Positions 33,464 through 43,807 of a DNA stretch of 64,000 bases are shown here, piece by piece; the stretch's first letter is position 1, and each line of letters opens with the position of its first letter. Location: contig JAQUPZ010000002.1 of NCBI GenBank assembly GCA_028716365.1, positions 575,005 through 639,004 of the forward strand. The letters run 5' to 3'. The notes under the pieces are model-generated. The model was not told where the DNA came from and ran no database searches. It saw only the letters and a list, made by a program, of their open reading frames with translations. The DNA is from Kiritimatiellia bacterium. Lineage in GTDB: Bacteria > Verrucomicrobiota > Kiritimatiellia > UBA8416 > YA12-FULL-48-11. A program made the position numbers and the translations under genes.

Positions 33464-35473
33464 TTATTTCTTATTTTCCAACTCCCATTTATCATTAAAG
33501 AAACCAGCGTCAACTACCTTTCCCGGTGTACGCGGCGAAGGCGGTTCATTTATATCAATAACGGCATAGTCCGGCAGTATGGCTACCTGCCGCGCATTGT
33601 TGAGATGATGAAATTCACGGAATGTAATACCGCTATTGAGCACCACGTATCGTTTCGGATTAAGCGGATTCGGAAAAATCAACAGCACCACGTGATTATC
33701 TGCAGAAAACTTCCGCGTACCTACCACGATGCCATTTTCATTCCATTTTACGGGTAGTCTATCGGCAATTCTGGCCAGTACCTTATTACTCTTGATGTCA
33801 CCCCACAGGACAATATTGTTATAGGCTATTTCTACATCGGTGAGTTTATCGTCGGTTGTCACGCGCGCTTCACCTCTGTAGGTTTTTCGCCACTGGTCAA
33901 TGGCATGCGCCATTTCCTCGTTAAACCAGGTGCCGGTTTTTTCATTCAGCGCCGTATTGGTTGGCTTCACAAAAATAAAACTGTCCATGAAAGCGTCGTC
34001 GATTGGTCCCTGCAAACCGTGGCGTTTGTGCAAACCTTCTTCGCCTGAACATTCAACGCAGGCCCATGACCTTCCAGTCTTCCGAAAATGCACGATCCAT
34101 GAACGGTCGGTCTGTACAGGCGGCGCTTCCAATTTCTTGCCGTCGAGTATTACCATCGGTTTAGCCGTTGCATCGAGCGGACAATAACCGGACGGCATGT
34201 TCAACGTCAGCGCGGTAACATTTTTTGTGGTCACTTTCACACTGCTGTTACCGGTGATTTCCGCATCGACCCGTGCCCGTTCCCAATGCCTACCCATAGC
34301 ATCGATTGTTACCCACATCATCTCGTTGTAGCGTAACGTCCATGTAGTGAACTTTACCTTTTGCGGTACAGGATTACGGCCGCGTGCGGCGATCGTATTC
34401 AAACGTCTGTCGATCTCGATTTTGGAATCGGGATGATAGCGATGTTGGATATCCGGACCGATGATATGGGTCATCGTCAGGCCTTCGGCTTTCAGCGCCG
34501 CCTCCATCATGTCGGCGGCCTGTTTCTGGCGGTCTTTCTCACCGCTGTAAACCACAGTCGGACAGTTGAATAAATTCACCGCATAGTCGGTCGAATCATA
34601 AATGTGCCATAGCGTCTGTTCGTAGGATGGCGGCATATTGGTCGGATCCTGCATGATTTTGCAGAAGTTGGCGGTCTCGCTGAAACCTGCGCCGGGTGCC
34701 GCGGCAGCCCATAACCCGGCAAAATGCGTGGCAAACTGCCAGCAGGCTGCGCCGCCCATGGAAAATCCACGCACTAAAATGCGGTTTTCATCAATCGGAT
34801 AACGCTTCTTAACCTCTGCAAGTGCTTCAAAAAGATCAACTTCGCCGGCGAACTTGTTTGCATTGCAATAGCGTCCATATAGATGAAGGACAAAGGTATC
34901 AGGTGGATTAAACTGGCCGGCATTATTATGGCGTTGCCAGAGAAAATTAACTTCACTTAAACGTTCATCACGACCATGAAACCAGATATCCAGCCGACGG
35001 GGCCGGCCAGAGTCAAATTCGTATGATTGCGGAATTACCATTCCATAGGGCTGAATCGAACCGTCGATTTTCGAAACATATCCTCGTGGCAATAAACCTG
35101 CAGCATTTGTCCATGCAGGTCTGCCCTCTTTTAATTGCTTTGCGCGTTCAAGCCCGATCGCCAGAAGTTTTTTTGCGTTTGGAATTTCCGTTTCGTTGAA
35201 GAATTCATTGTATACCAGTGCGTAGCGGATTGCATTCTGATAAATCTGGGCATCTGTAATAAGTTCAGCCTGCGGGCTCTTGAGCTGTTTGCGCAACCCG
35301 TCGATCGCCCTGGTCAATTCCATTAGTCCGTTTTCCAATTCAGTTTTGTCTGCATCTGATATTTTCACTCCCGGCGGCGGCACAGGACGAACCAAGTCCT
35401 GCTTGGGTGGTTCCGCGCCGAAAGTCACAGCAGCAAATAAAAGACAAAACAGAACTATTCCGCATGTACGCAT
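33464..35473 (-). CDS. Exported alpha/beta hydrolase, esterase/peptidase type
   Basis: The protein has 669 residues from the ATG at 35473, which has AAGGAG 6 bp upstream; the 35512 alternative lacks a site and a signal. The signal peptide is MRTCGIVLFCLLFAAVTFGAE. A helical region follows, then an alpha/beta hydrolase core with RRLDIWFHGRDER, RILVRGFSMGGAACWQFATHFAGLWAAAAPGAG (nucleophile Ser in GFSMGG) and a possible His in IQHRYHPDS. The C-terminal third is beta-rich. Close relatives in PVC genomes are uncharacterised prolyl-oligopeptidase-like proteins. In this unit it could cleave an ester side group of a polysaccharide. Confidence 0.82.
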   Translation of the reverse strand: MRTCGIVLFCLLFAAVTFGAEPPKQDLVRPVPPPGVKISDADKTELENGLMELTRAIDGLRKQLKSPQAELITDAQIYQNAIRYALVYNEFFNETEIPNAKKLLAIGLERAKQLKEGRPAWTNAAGLLPRGYVSKIDGSIQPYGMVIPQSYEFDSGRPRRLDIWFHGRDERLSEVNFLWQRHNNAGQFNPPDTFVLHLYGRYCNANKFAGEVDLFEALAEVKKRYPIDENRILVRGFSMGGAACWQFATHFAGLWAAAAPGAGFSETANFCKIMQDPTNMPPSYEQTLWHIYDSTDYAVNLFNCPTVVYSGEKDRQKQAADMMEAALKAEGLTMTHIIGPDIQHRYHPDSKIEIDRRLNTIAARGRNPVPQKVKFTTWTLRYNEMMWVTIDAMGRHWERARVDAEITGNSSVKVTTKNVTALTLNMPSGYCPLDATAKPMVILDGKKLEAPPVQTDRSWIVHFRKTGRSWACVECSGEEGLHKRHGLQGPIDDAFMDSFIFVKPTNTALNEKTGTWFNEEMAHAIDQWRKTYRGEARVTTDDKLTDVEIAYNNIVLWGDIKSNKVLARIADRLPVKWNENGIVVGTRKFSADNHVVLLIFPNPLNPKRYVVLNSGITFREFHHLNNARQVAILPDYAVIDINEPPSPRTPGKVVDAGFFNDKWELENKK

Positions 35474-35496
35474 ATTTTTCTCCTTAAAAGTCTTAC

Positions 35497-36984
35497 TTAT
35501 TTCTTTTGCCATGTCCGCACATACTGGATGCTGAATGTCGAAGGCAAGTCCTTGTCCTCCGGCATACCGAACCAGGTCGGCATCGTTTCGCTGTCAAAAA
35601 TAAGTTGTAACGGATAATGCCAGCAGGTATTTTCGACCTTGCGTACAAGTACACCGTCCACAAAATACTGCAGCCATTTCTCATCCCACTCGAAGCCATA
35701 CACGTGAAAATCATCAACAAGATTCCATGGTGAAAGCCATACCCCGCCGGTATTCCAGCGTTCCTTGCCATTCGGAGTTCGAGTTGTTGCATGGGCATTC
35801 ATGTTGTACTTCCGTTCAAAACCAATAGCAGCTCCACCAATCTCATAAACATCAATTTCCTGTCCGGTTTTTGCCGCCTTTTCAGCATCTTTTGGATCCA
35901 TCCCTGCAAACCAGAACGAACTTGAACCAGCGGATTTCATGGGGCGGGCGCACACCTCGAAATAACCGTACAAGACACGTCCATGACTCAACATCACTGC
36001 AGATGTATATGTGTGGTAACCTTTTGCCTTATGTGGTTGCATTTCCTCGCACTCTTCCTTGCGCATTTTGAGATGCAGGCAATCGTTACTCACAGTAACA
36101 TTGTCTTTGCAGAAAAAAGCCGGTTGTCGTCCCAACCAGTATGGCATACCGGGACGCCATTTACCCGCATCGAGGGCAGTACCATTGAATTCATCCCACA
36201 TCGGCTCAGAACGTACCCAGTTTTTACGGTTCTTCTGGTCCGACAAAGGAAACTTATCGTTAACACGGCGGGGAGTTGTACCTAACTGGCCAACACGCGT
36301 CCAACCGCGACCTGACAACCCGAGCTTAGCGCCCCACTTTGCAACGAGATAGTCTGCAACCATTCGCATTTCATCTTCACTGAGAAACGACCGGTCATAC
36401 AACAGAATTTCCGCGATATCACCCTTGAAAAAACCACCTTTCGACTTGCGATTCATACCGATGGCTATTGCGCTGATGGCAACTTCCGCCTCGGGAACAT
36501 AATAAACCACGGCGTCATATGCTTCTCCATTACCCTTGTCTGTTCCACAAACACAGAAGTTGGGGTTCTTGTTGTCATCGACCTTGCCGTCCCAGCATGA
36601 GAATAAACGTTGCCATTTGTTTTCTGATGCCTGTTCAGGTAAGCGGCGAGAAACGATGAAAATCGTTGCCGTACCCCGATTCTCACGAATTGCAGGCAGA
36701 TCAAAACCACTTGCCCCGTCGAATCGTATAACTGATTTTCCGTTCAGTGCATTCTTGACCAGCACCGGATGACCTGTTCCGGCAACAGCACACCGTCCAT
36801 CTGACGCTTTATCTTTCCATTGCATCACTGTACTGTTTGAACTAACGTTCAACGTTGATTCATCGCTAGCATCCAGCCAAAGTCTAAGACCTGCTTTTGA
36901 AGGCCTGTCTTTGACACTAGTGTTCACGGCTATGCAACCACCAAGCAACGTTACAATACCCAGAAGTATCAGTTTTCGAATCAT
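35497..36984 (-). CDS. GH16 glycoside hydrolase lipoprotein (agarase/carrageenase/porphyranase-like)
   Basis: The 495-residue protein has a lipoprotein signal (LLGIVTLLGGC, Cys17). Residues 30-220 look like a LamG/concanavalin-type domain (LRLWLDASDESTL, FKGDIAEILLYDRSFLSEDE). Residues about 260-495 are GH16, with the catalytic motif EIDVYE (Glu376, Asp378, Glu381), GYFEVCARPMKSAGSSSFWFAG and the C-terminal strand STFSIQYVRTWQK. The layout is that of algal-galactan enzymes such as kappa-carrageenase, porphyranase and agarase; the exact substrate is not readable. It should act at the cell surface and start breakdown of a marine polysaccharide. Confidence 0.92.
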   Translation of the reverse strand: MIRKLILLGIVTLLGGCIAVNTSVKDRPSKAGLRLWLDASDESTLNVSSNSTVMQWKDKASDGRCAVAGTGHPVLVKNALNGKSVIRFDGASGFDLPAIRENRGTATIFIVSRRLPEQASENKWQRLFSCWDGKVDDNKNPNFCVCGTDKGNGEAYDAVVYYVPEAEVAISAIAIGMNRKSKGGFFKGDIAEILLYDRSFLSEDEMRMVADYLVAKWGAKLGLSGRGWTRVGQLGTTPRRVNDKFPLSDQKNRKNWVRSEPMWDEFNGTALDAGKWRPGMPYWLGRQPAFFCKDNVTVSNDCLHLKMRKEECEEMQPHKAKGYHTYTSAVMLSHGRVLYGYFEVCARPMKSAGSSSFWFAGMDPKDAEKAAKTGQEIDVYEIGGAAIGFERKYNMNAHATTRTPNGKERWNTGGVWLSPWNLVDDFHVYGFEWDEKWLQYFVDGVLVRKVENTCWHYPLQLIFDSETMPTWFGMPEDKDLPSTFSIQYVRTWQKK

Positions 36985-37016
36985 TTATTTCTCCTTAACA
37001 CACAAATTCAGCTACT

Positions 37017-39827
37017 TCACTTTACCACAAGATTGTCGATATAAAAGACTGTGGCTTTATTGGCGTTACTGCTAAAACCAATCCAAGTGAGTTTCTTAAA
37101 CTTGGGACTACTATAAGAGAGGCTCTTGAATTCCTGTGGTGGCTGGCCGGGAATGGAAACTATCAAGGTCCACTGACCCGTGCCGGATTTACCCAGACCG
37201 GCAGTAATTTCAAAATGAACCCATTGGCTTTGGGGTAATGTAAGTACATCTTTACCACCCACACATAATTTGCCGTCATGAATTATAACATGCGGACCAG
37301 TCTGGTATTGGGGTTCACTCCAGTCGCGCCATTCATAACTGATGTTTGAATCTTTCTCGATACGCAGGTCAAAGGTGTTTCGCACCAGACTTTCAGTGAA
37401 CTTTGTCCTCTGACAGAGATGTGGTTTCCAAGTGTCTCTCAAACCCGGGGCATCAGTGACTTTCAGACTGCGCTTGCTATCGGCTGCAGTCTCATCGGTC
37501 ACGACAATGGAATCACCCTTGTTCTCAACGCTTACATCAATGCCTTTGGGAACATTCCCTGTTAATTCTTTCTCAAAGGTATAATTAATCGATACGGGTG
37601 GAGGTTCGGGCGGGATTTCCAGCGGAGGATAGACGACGTTCCTGGCCCTGGCAATCCACGCAGCGTCACCGTAAACACCGGTCTGTGTATAATCAAAAGG
37701 TTTAAATCCAACCTTGAACGCTGGTGAATCTGGTTTCAGGCGAAAATCGTGATGCTCCACATCCGCAAAAAGAGGATCAGCAATAATAGTGCCTTGTTCA
37801 CGTCCCTTACCGGCCCACTCCGGCATGGTCATGGTGTTTGTAGGTTCAGCTATCGGTGTAGCCTGCCACGCAGAGAGTGTTTTTCCGGCAAACACAACCT
37901 GTGTTGCTCCACTTGTATTCCAGTAACAATTATTTCTGGAGAGCTGGCGGTTCTTTTCCCAGGAGCCAGCCAAAGTCGGACTGTTGTTTATCCAATAAAT
38001 AATGTTGTTCTCGAAAGTAAATGAAAGGTGGTTCTCTATACGTGTGACCTGTAATTGATACTCTTTGCTATTCACCAGAATGTTGTTCCGCACAATATTT
38101 TCTTTACCATAGTGCTGATGGAAACTGCCGGTCTTGGTGTCATAAACCAGATTATTCTCAAACAGAATGCCGGTACTGCCTTCATCCGTGTACATACCCC
38201 ATCCCCCATAAGAATAGGAATAGATATCATGAAAGATATTATTGCGAAGAACGGTACCTTCGGACGGACCAAGTGTGTAAATCCCACCCATATCACTGAG
38301 TAGTCCCCATCCCAGATGATGGACATGATTGAAGGTAATCTGATTTCGTTTAGCGAGGCCATTTCCGTATCCCCACGTCCAGCCTGCACTGATGCCGGTG
38401 TAAAACATGTCCGCAATTTCGTTGTGGGTAACGGTATTATCACCACTTTGCCCTATCCACACGCCAACAGCACACGGGAAAATATAACCACCATGAAGAA
38501 TGATATTATTGTCCACAATCACATTGCCCGTACGTTCCTGCTCGTTTCTTGCGATACTCATCTCTCCAATACGCACCGCGCCGGCTCCAAAATCGTGGAG
38601 GTAACAGTGACGGATTACGTCATCGCGACAACCCTTGCGGAACCAGATAATGTAAGTACCGGCATGACCAATTTCACAATCTTCAAAAACAACATGCCGT
38701 GCCCCATCAGCCGTTACAACAGCATCGATCCCTGCAGCAGCCTGCATTGGTTCGAATCCGCCAGGCGGAGTAATCCACTGGGCGTGACGAAAAGAGAGCC
38801 CCTTAAATGAAACATGTTCAACAAATTTGTTTGTAGCAGGGTCACCCTGGATAAGGATGAATTTCTCAGAAACTGGCGCAATAACTTCAGCTTTTGTCAT
38901 ATCTTCCCCGGGTAATGGTTTGTAATAGAGAGTCCCATCACGATTCAGAAACCATTCTCCAGGAACATCAAGAAAGCGAAGAGAGTTCTCGAAGATCAAC
39001 GGCGAATTCTTTCTCCAAGAGTTCCAGGGTTTCAGTCCTTCGCCACTTGTGATAAATGATTTTTCCTTCTCGTCAATACTGTCGATAAAACGTCGTGTAT
39101 TGTCCCAATTATGATAGACGACAAGATTCACGTCCTTAAGATCTGCCGGTGTAAAACCGGCAAGAGCGTTAAAATCATCGGGACGAAGCCAGACGGTCTG
39201 CCTGGCCTGCTTGGCTCGTCGGCCGGCATTCTGTCCCAGTGTTTCCTCCTGAAGATCAAGAATGTGAAACCAGAACTTATTCGGTGTTCGGGCACGTGTG
39301 GCACGGCGGCCATCAATCCAAAGTTGTTCAAAATACCATTTAGCAGAAGCAACTTCCGGAATATATGTCTGCCAGATACCGTCCTTACCCGGTTTCCAGT
39401 TACAGATCACACGTCCCCCGCTGAAAACAGGTCGTGATCCGGGTATCGCTTCATAACTTATCGGTACTTTCTCCGTTCCACTATCTTCCGGTGTAAGTAT
39501 GAGAGGTTCAGTAACCTGATATGTGCCGGCAGTAACATAGATGTGAACGGGTTCCACAAATGTTCCGCTGGCCTTTATCCTGCGTATTACATCACGAGCG
39601 CCAATAAGTGTCGCAAAAGGTCCGTCACTAAGCGACTTATTAGGCCGGGCCAGTCTGCCGGACCAATTATCATTCCCATTTGTGGCCACAAAGTAGATAC
39701 CCGGACCTTCTTTTGGCGTTTTTTCCCACAATGTCCTTGGAATCGACGAACAACCTGTAAGCAGAACGGTAAATATCATCATGCGGATTAAGAAGAAAAA
39801 AACATTTTTGGAATTTTGTTGGTTCAT
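37017..39827 (-). CDS. Right-handed parallel beta-helix lipoprotein with C-terminal lectin-like domain
   Basis: The protein has 936 residues from ATG 39827, with GGAGACTATATCC before it. An upstream start at 39929 would run back into the previous gene and lacks the signal at its front. The lipoprotein signal is VLLTGCSS. The opening [31 protein letters not shown] is typical of exported beta-helix carbohydrate enzymes. Residues about 380-680 carry helix coils rich in Asn ([40 protein letters not shown]). The last 200 residues look like a concanavalin-type sheet ([27 protein letters not shown]). Glycosidase or lyase action is likely but the family is not assigned. A paralog lies at 49356. Confidence 0.85.
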   Translation of the reverse strand: MNQQNSKNVFFFLIRMMIFTVLLTGCSSIPRTLWEKTPKEGPGIYFVATNGNDNWSGRLARPNKSLSDGPFATLIGARDVIRRIKASGTFVEPVHIYVTAGTYQVTEPLILTPEDSGTEKVPISYEAIPGSRPVFSGGRVICNWKPGKDGIWQTYIPEVASAKWYFEQLWIDGRRATRARTPNKFWFHILDLQEETLGQNAGRRAKQARQTVWLRPDDFNALAGFTPADLKDVNLVVYHNWDNTRRFIDSIDEKEKSFITSGEGLKPWNSWRKNSPLIFENSLRFLDVPGEWFLNRDGTLYYKPLPGEDMTKAEVIAPVSEKFILIQGDPATNKFVEHVSFKGLSFRHAQWITPPGGFEPMQAAAGIDAVVTADGARHVVFEDCEIGHAGTYIIWFRKGCRDDVIRHCYLHDFGAGAVRIGEMSIARNEQERTGNVIVDNNIILHGGYIFPCAVGVWIGQSGDNTVTHNEIADMFYTGISAGWTWGYGNGLAKRNQITFNHVHHLGWGLLSDMGGIYTLGPSEGTVLRNNIFHDIYSYSYGGWGMYTDEGSTGILFENNLVYDTKTGSFHQHYGKENIVRNNILVNSKEYQLQVTRIENHLSFTFENNIIYWINNSPTLAGSWEKNRQLSRNNCYWNTSGATQVVFAGKTLSAWQATPIAEPTNTMTMPEWAGKGREQGTIIADPLFADVEHHDFRLKPDSPAFKVGFKPFDYTQTGVYGDAAWIARARNVVYPPLEIPPEPPPVSINYTFEKELTGNVPKGIDVSVENKGDSIVVTDETAADSKRSLKVTDAPGLRDTWKPHLCQRTKFTESLVRNTFDLRIEKDSNISYEWRDWSEPQYQTGPHVIIHDGKLCVGGKDVLTLPQSQWVHFEITAGLGKSGTGQWTLIVSIPGQPPQEFKSLSYSSPKFKKLTWIGFSSNANKATVFYIDNLVVK

Positions 39828-39877
39828 GGATATAGTCTCCTTTATTGAATTTGATAGACCACGAGAAGGACTCGCAT

Positions 39878-40993
39878 TCAGACTTTGAGAAAAGTTTTCT
39901 TCCTCTGCATGTACCACAACATCAGCCACAAAACCATGAAACCAGCCAGGGCCTTGACCAGACCACCGAACATTCCAAGGTGCTTGGCCAGTCCCGCTAC
40001 CAGATTATCACCAATCGTTCCAAAAGGAATAATTCGAGGAGCCATGTATGCCACAATGGCATTCATGCCAATCACAACAAACGGGAACGACCAGCGACGC
40101 CAACCTAAAATATCAATCAGGTAGTAGAAAAGTGCAAGCAGCAGAATACTCCATCCACCCGCCCACAGAACCATCGAGCTGGACCAGATATGCTTAATGA
40201 CCGGAAAGAATTGGCCCCATATAAGACCAAGGGCCAGGCAACAGATACCACCACCTGCAAGCCATCTTGCTTTTGTTTTCTGGTCCTTGTTGGAACGTAA
40301 CAAATGTCCAGCCATTACGCCGAGCAGGACTGTTGCAGCAAAACCCATACTGCTGAGTACCCATGTATAAGTGGAACCATCATCAAATCGACCCAGTACG
40401 ATATCGTCAATATACCGCGCCAGATTCATTGTAGGCTCGATGATTCCAGCAACACCGCCAGGAAAAGGAACCAATACCATCAGCATACAGTATCCCACCA
40501 GCAAACCCACCATTACCAGAAACTGCGTCCGAATTGACACATTTATAAGCAGAATCGCAGCCACCAGGTAACCGCTTGCAATTGACTGGAGAGTATTACT
40601 GTACAGGCGCAAAACCGACATGTCCGCCTTCAACAGATTACCCTGCGCAATCATTCCAAATATCCAAAGCAAAATAACGCGCCGAATAATCTTCAGATAT
40701 ACCTTTGTCTTTCCGCCAGCTTCAATCCGTTTTGCAAACGAAAACGGCATTGCGACACCGACGATAAATAAAAACAATGGCATGATCATGTCCCACGCCG
40801 AAAAACCGATCCAGGATACATGACCCATCTGGTACTTGAACCAGGCTGGCTGTTGATTTTCCGCGATAAACAACCCGACGATTGCTAGAAAAACATTTCG
40901 CCCGCCGCAAATCCAGAACATGTCAAAACCCCTCAGGGCATCAATTGACATGATCCGCTGACTGGTCGGCTCCTGTTGGATGGAAGAATTCAT
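39878..40993 (-). CDS. Membrane acyltransferase-like protein (HGSNAT/DUF5009 type)
   Basis: The 371-residue protein has about ten membrane helices. The opening [26 protein letters not shown] and the segment [36 protein letters not shown] are the hallmark of heparan-alpha-glucosaminide N-acetyltransferase relatives (DUF5009) found in many glycan-use clusters. The human relative acetylates glucosamine ends across the lysosome membrane. Here it could acetylate sugars during uptake. It lies 50 bp after the Gfo/Idh gene. Confidence 0.85.
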   Translation of the reverse strand: MNSSIQQEPTSQRIMSIDALRGFDMFWICGGRNVFLAIVGLFIAENQQPAWFKYQMGHVSWIGFSAWDMIMPLFLFIVGVAMPFSFAKRIEAGGKTKVYLKIIRRVILLWIFGMIAQGNLLKADMSVLRLYSNTLQSIASGYLVAAILLINVSIRTQFLVMVGLLVGYCMLMVLVPFPGGVAGIIEPTMNLARYIDDIVLGRFDDGSTYTWVLSSMGFAATVLLGVMAGHLLRSNKDQKTKARWLAGGGICCLALGLIWGQFFPVIKHIWSSSMVLWAGGWSILLLALFYYLIDILGWRRWSFPFVVIGMNAIVAYMAPRIIPFGTIGDNLVAGLAKHLGMFGGLVKALAGFMVLWLMLWYMQRKKTFLKV

Positions 40994-41043
40994 TTCCAGA
41001 CCTTATCCTATTTATGGATTCTGTCACCACAACATTTTTTTTC

Positions 41044-42483
41044 TTACAAACTCCAGCCCTGTCGGTACTCGCGATGGAGAAACTTGTTGGCTGCCTGGTC
41101 ATTGGTGATTTTCATGTTCGGGCCGTCCCATGTCAGCTTCTTTCCTGCACGCAGGGCAACATTTCCAAGCAGACACGTTTCGGTGAGTATTCCGCCATGG
41201 TCCACAAAGTTTGAACCGGCAGGCGGACCGCCAAGACATGCATCAACCCACTCTTTGTGATGGCCCGGTGAACGCGGCAGTACCTGTGGCGGTTTCCCGT
41301 AGCTTTTCTGTTTCGATTCTGGAATAAGCCGATGCCCCATCAACACACCTTTATCGCCTATATAAGTCACTGGCGCTGTCCCGCGGCCAGGTTCCAGTTC
41401 TTTCGGAATGGCCGGTTTCAGACCACCATCGTACCAATTGAGTGTTAATGGCGGCATATCACCCCGCGCAGGAAACTCAAATCTGGCAATCACGCCAACC
41501 GGGTAATTTTCCCAGTTATTTTTCGTACTGCTCGCTTCCACGGAAATCGGATGGCCAAGCTTGAGGGCTTTAAACGCCGTGGAGAGCGTATGACAACCCA
41601 TGTCGCCAAGCAGTCCCGTTCCAAAATCCCACCAGTTACGCCAGACCCATGGATGATAGGCCGGATGATAAGGTCGATACGGTGCAGGACCGATCCACGC
41701 ATCCCAATCCAATCCATCTGGCACGGAAGGTGTTTCAGTCGGGCGTCCATCATACGGGGGATAAGCCCAGAACCGGGCACCAACCGCGGCGTTAACTTCA
41801 CGGACCGGACCGATTGCTCCATCCATAATGAACTCACAAGTTACCCGTGCCTCCTGCATTGCCTGCCCCTGATTACCCAACTGCGTGGCAACTTTGGCTT
41901 TACGTGCTTCCTCGGCCACCTGGCGGGCTTCGTAAACAGAATAGGTCAACGGCTTTTCACAATATACGTGTTTACGTTTCCTCAACGCGGCCATCGTAAT
42001 CATCGCATGCGTATTATCCGGCGTAGCGATCATCACCGCATCCACATCCTCTTTTTCCAAGAGTTCGCGGTAATCGCTGTATGCCTTACACCCCTTGTAT
42101 GTCCCGGAAGCTTTTTCCTTGGCGTAATACTCTTCAACCAACTGCTTGGCAGGCTCGCGTCCTGCTTTCCTTTGTTCCTTGCCCTGAGTCCAATTCCATG
42201 AGAGGAAACCTTCGGCCTCACGATGTACATCGCAGACGGCAACAACCTGTATTTCCGGAAATTGTAGAAATGTGTTGACGTTCTGTAATCCTTGACCACC
42301 CACGCCGATACCGGCAAAAGTAATTTTCCCGCTCGGCGGAGTCTTTCCATCCGCACCAAGTACATATGCAGGTACAATATTAAATGCTGTAACTGCCGCT
42401 GCACCACCAAGGAATGATCGACGCGATATGCCTGTTTTTCCCTGCGAGGAAGTTTTCTTTTTCAAAGGAACATTATTTCTCAT
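41044..42483 (-). CDS. Tat-exported Gfo/Idh/MocA oxidoreductase
   Basis: The protein has 479 residues from ATG 42483, with GGAGGG 8 bp upstream; the ATGs at 42498 and 42489 lie within or before that site. The Tat signal is GISRRSFLGGAAAVTAFNIVP. The NAD-binding domain has ITFAGIGVGGQGLQNVNTFLQFPEIQVVAVCDVH and MIATPDNTHAMITMAALRKRKHVYCEKPLTYS, with the catalytic Lys in EKPL. The C-terminal sheet domain follows. Family members act on sugars or inositols; many PVC genomes encode exported forms in glycan clusters. Confidence 0.92.
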   Translation of the reverse strand: MRNNVPLKKKTSSQGKTGISRRSFLGGAAAVTAFNIVPAYVLGADGKTPPSGKITFAGIGVGGQGLQNVNTFLQFPEIQVVAVCDVHREAEGFLSWNWTQGKEQRKAGREPAKQLVEEYYAKEKASGTYKGCKAYSDYRELLEKEDVDAVMIATPDNTHAMITMAALRKRKHVYCEKPLTYSVYEARQVAEEARKAKVATQLGNQGQAMQEARVTCEFIMDGAIGPVREVNAAVGARFWAYPPYDGRPTETPSVPDGLDWDAWIGPAPYRPYHPAYHPWVWRNWWDFGTGLLGDMGCHTLSTAFKALKLGHPISVEASSTKNNWENYPVGVIARFEFPARGDMPPLTLNWYDGGLKPAIPKELEPGRGTAPVTYIGDKGVLMGHRLIPESKQKSYGKPPQVLPRSPGHHKEWVDACLGGPPAGSNFVDHGGILTETCLLGNVALRAGKKLTWDGPNMKITNDQAANKFLHREYRQGWSL

Positions 42484-42558
42484 CAGCATGCCCTCCATGT
42501 CTAGTTTACAAAATCAAAACACGTCACTTCGCAAAACAATTCATGTATTATTATTCGA

Positions 42559-43563
42559 TCACCCTTCTGCCACGCCGGCCTGTTTCATCATGTTACGCAG
42601 ATGGGATACTGCATCCTTATAATCCTTTGCACCGACATACTCTAGAACCAATGGTACTGTCGGAGTATTCTTCGCCGCCAGTTTAATAAATTTTGGGTAG
42701 TCAATATCGCCCTTACCCGCCGCCACGCCGCGGTTAGTATGAAGCTTGCGATCCTTTGCATGGATACAGTCAATCCACGGCGTTAATTGACCGAACATCT
42801 CCTCAAGGTCATTAATCTCGATAAGATTTGCAGCATCAAGCAAAGCCCGAATAGCGGGCGAATTCACTTCCTCCAGGAACATTCGCAGTCTTTTTGCACT
42901 GGCAAAAAAACCTTCAAAAAACGGCTCCATCAATACCTTGGACTGGTATTTCTCGGCCATGGTTGCGAGTTGCTTCGCCGTGTTAATCATTTGCGGCCAC
43001 ACCGCATCCTGAAAATGCAGAGGAACAGCCGGTCCCGGTTCCTTCGGATTATGATAGTGCCCCGACTCGGTGATGAACGTGTGTACACCCATGTGACTTC
43101 CAATATTCATCATGGCATCAAAGTACTCAAGATTTGCCTTTCGTTCCGCTTCGTCGGGGTGAATTAAGTTCGTGTAAACACCAATACTGTGAATGGCAAC
43201 ACCGGCATCCTTGTAGGCGGCGGCTATTTCCCTGCAACGCTCGGGAGTCATTGCGGAAACGTCTGTGCGCCCATTATATTTCCAGCATTTACTGTCGGAC
43301 TGATTGAGGAAAAGCTGGACAACACGAATCCCCTCTCCCGCCAGTTCCTTTGCGAGCGACGCATTGGTATGCCCTGAAAATCCAAGGGTGGAAATACCTA
43401 TTTTCATTTTAGCCCCACCTTCGGCAGACACAGCCCGTAACGGAACAGACGTTAAACCCAGCCCGCACAAAGCAGTTGCCGACATACTCATGAACTGAAG
43501 TCGGGAAATTCCAATCTTATTTTTTTCGGAAGTCTGATTAGTTAAAGTGTTCTTATTTCTCAT
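42559..43563 (-). CDS. Sugar phosphate isomerase/epimerase-like TIM-barrel protein
   Basis: The protein has 334 residues from ATG 43563 (MRNKNTL), with ATGGAGAA 9 bp before it; the 43578 alternative is less likely. The N-terminus parallels that of the Gfo/Idh protein next door (MRNxx...KIGISR) but the Tat pair is now SR-L, so Tat export is doubtful. The TIM barrel has MKIGISTLGFSGHTNASLAKELAGEGIRVVQLF, FITESGHYH, KVLMEPFFEGFF and IDCIHAKDRKLHT, with the usual Glu/His/Asp metal sites of AP-endonuclease family 2. It is the first gene of the large minus unit and follows the operator at 43641. Confidence 0.87.
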   Translation of the reverse strand: MRNKNTLTNQTSEKNKIGISRLQFMSMSATALCGLGLTSVPLRAVSAEGGAKMKIGISTLGFSGHTNASLAKELAGEGIRVVQLFLNQSDSKCWKYNGRTDVSAMTPERCREIAAAYKDAGVAIHSIGVYTNLIHPDEAERKANLEYFDAMMNIGSHMGVHTFITESGHYHNPKEPGPAVPLHFQDAVWPQMINTAKQLATMAEKYQSKVLMEPFFEGFFASAKRLRMFLEEVNSPAIRALLDAANLIEINDLEEMFGQLTPWIDCIHAKDRKLHTNRGVAAGKGDIDYPKFIKLAAKNTPTVPLVLEYVGAKDYKDAVSHLRNMMKQAGVAEG

Positions 43564-43640
43564 TTGTATGTTCTCCATTATTATTCAAATATCACAATAG
43601 AATATTTCGAATTATGACTATATACTATATAATTAAATAG

Positions 43641-43670
43641 TGACACCGTAACACGACAAGTGTCAACGTC
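43641..43670 (-). promoter_or_regulatory. Glycan-cluster operator/promoter element, copy 1
   Basis: On the minus strand this reads GACGT, then TGACAC-N13-GTGTCA, a 25-bp inverted repeat with a conserved flank. It includes TTGACA, a possible -35 box. It lies 77 bp before the first gene of the seven-gene unit. It is identical over about 40 bp to copy 2. Confidence 0.78.
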
Positions 43671-43807
43671 AAAGGATTGGTACGGAAAGCAATACATGAA
43701 AAGCACTAAAGTCCTAAGTCAAGAATTTCTCTGATTCCAACAACCGGCTCCTCTGCTTCATAGTCACCTGTAATGCTACTTCGTACATTTTTGCACATTC
43801 ATTTGGC

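Noticed and set aside
38316..38810. 164-residue plus-strand ORF
   Set aside because: Antisense to the beta-helix gene at 37017; no ribosome site or domain.
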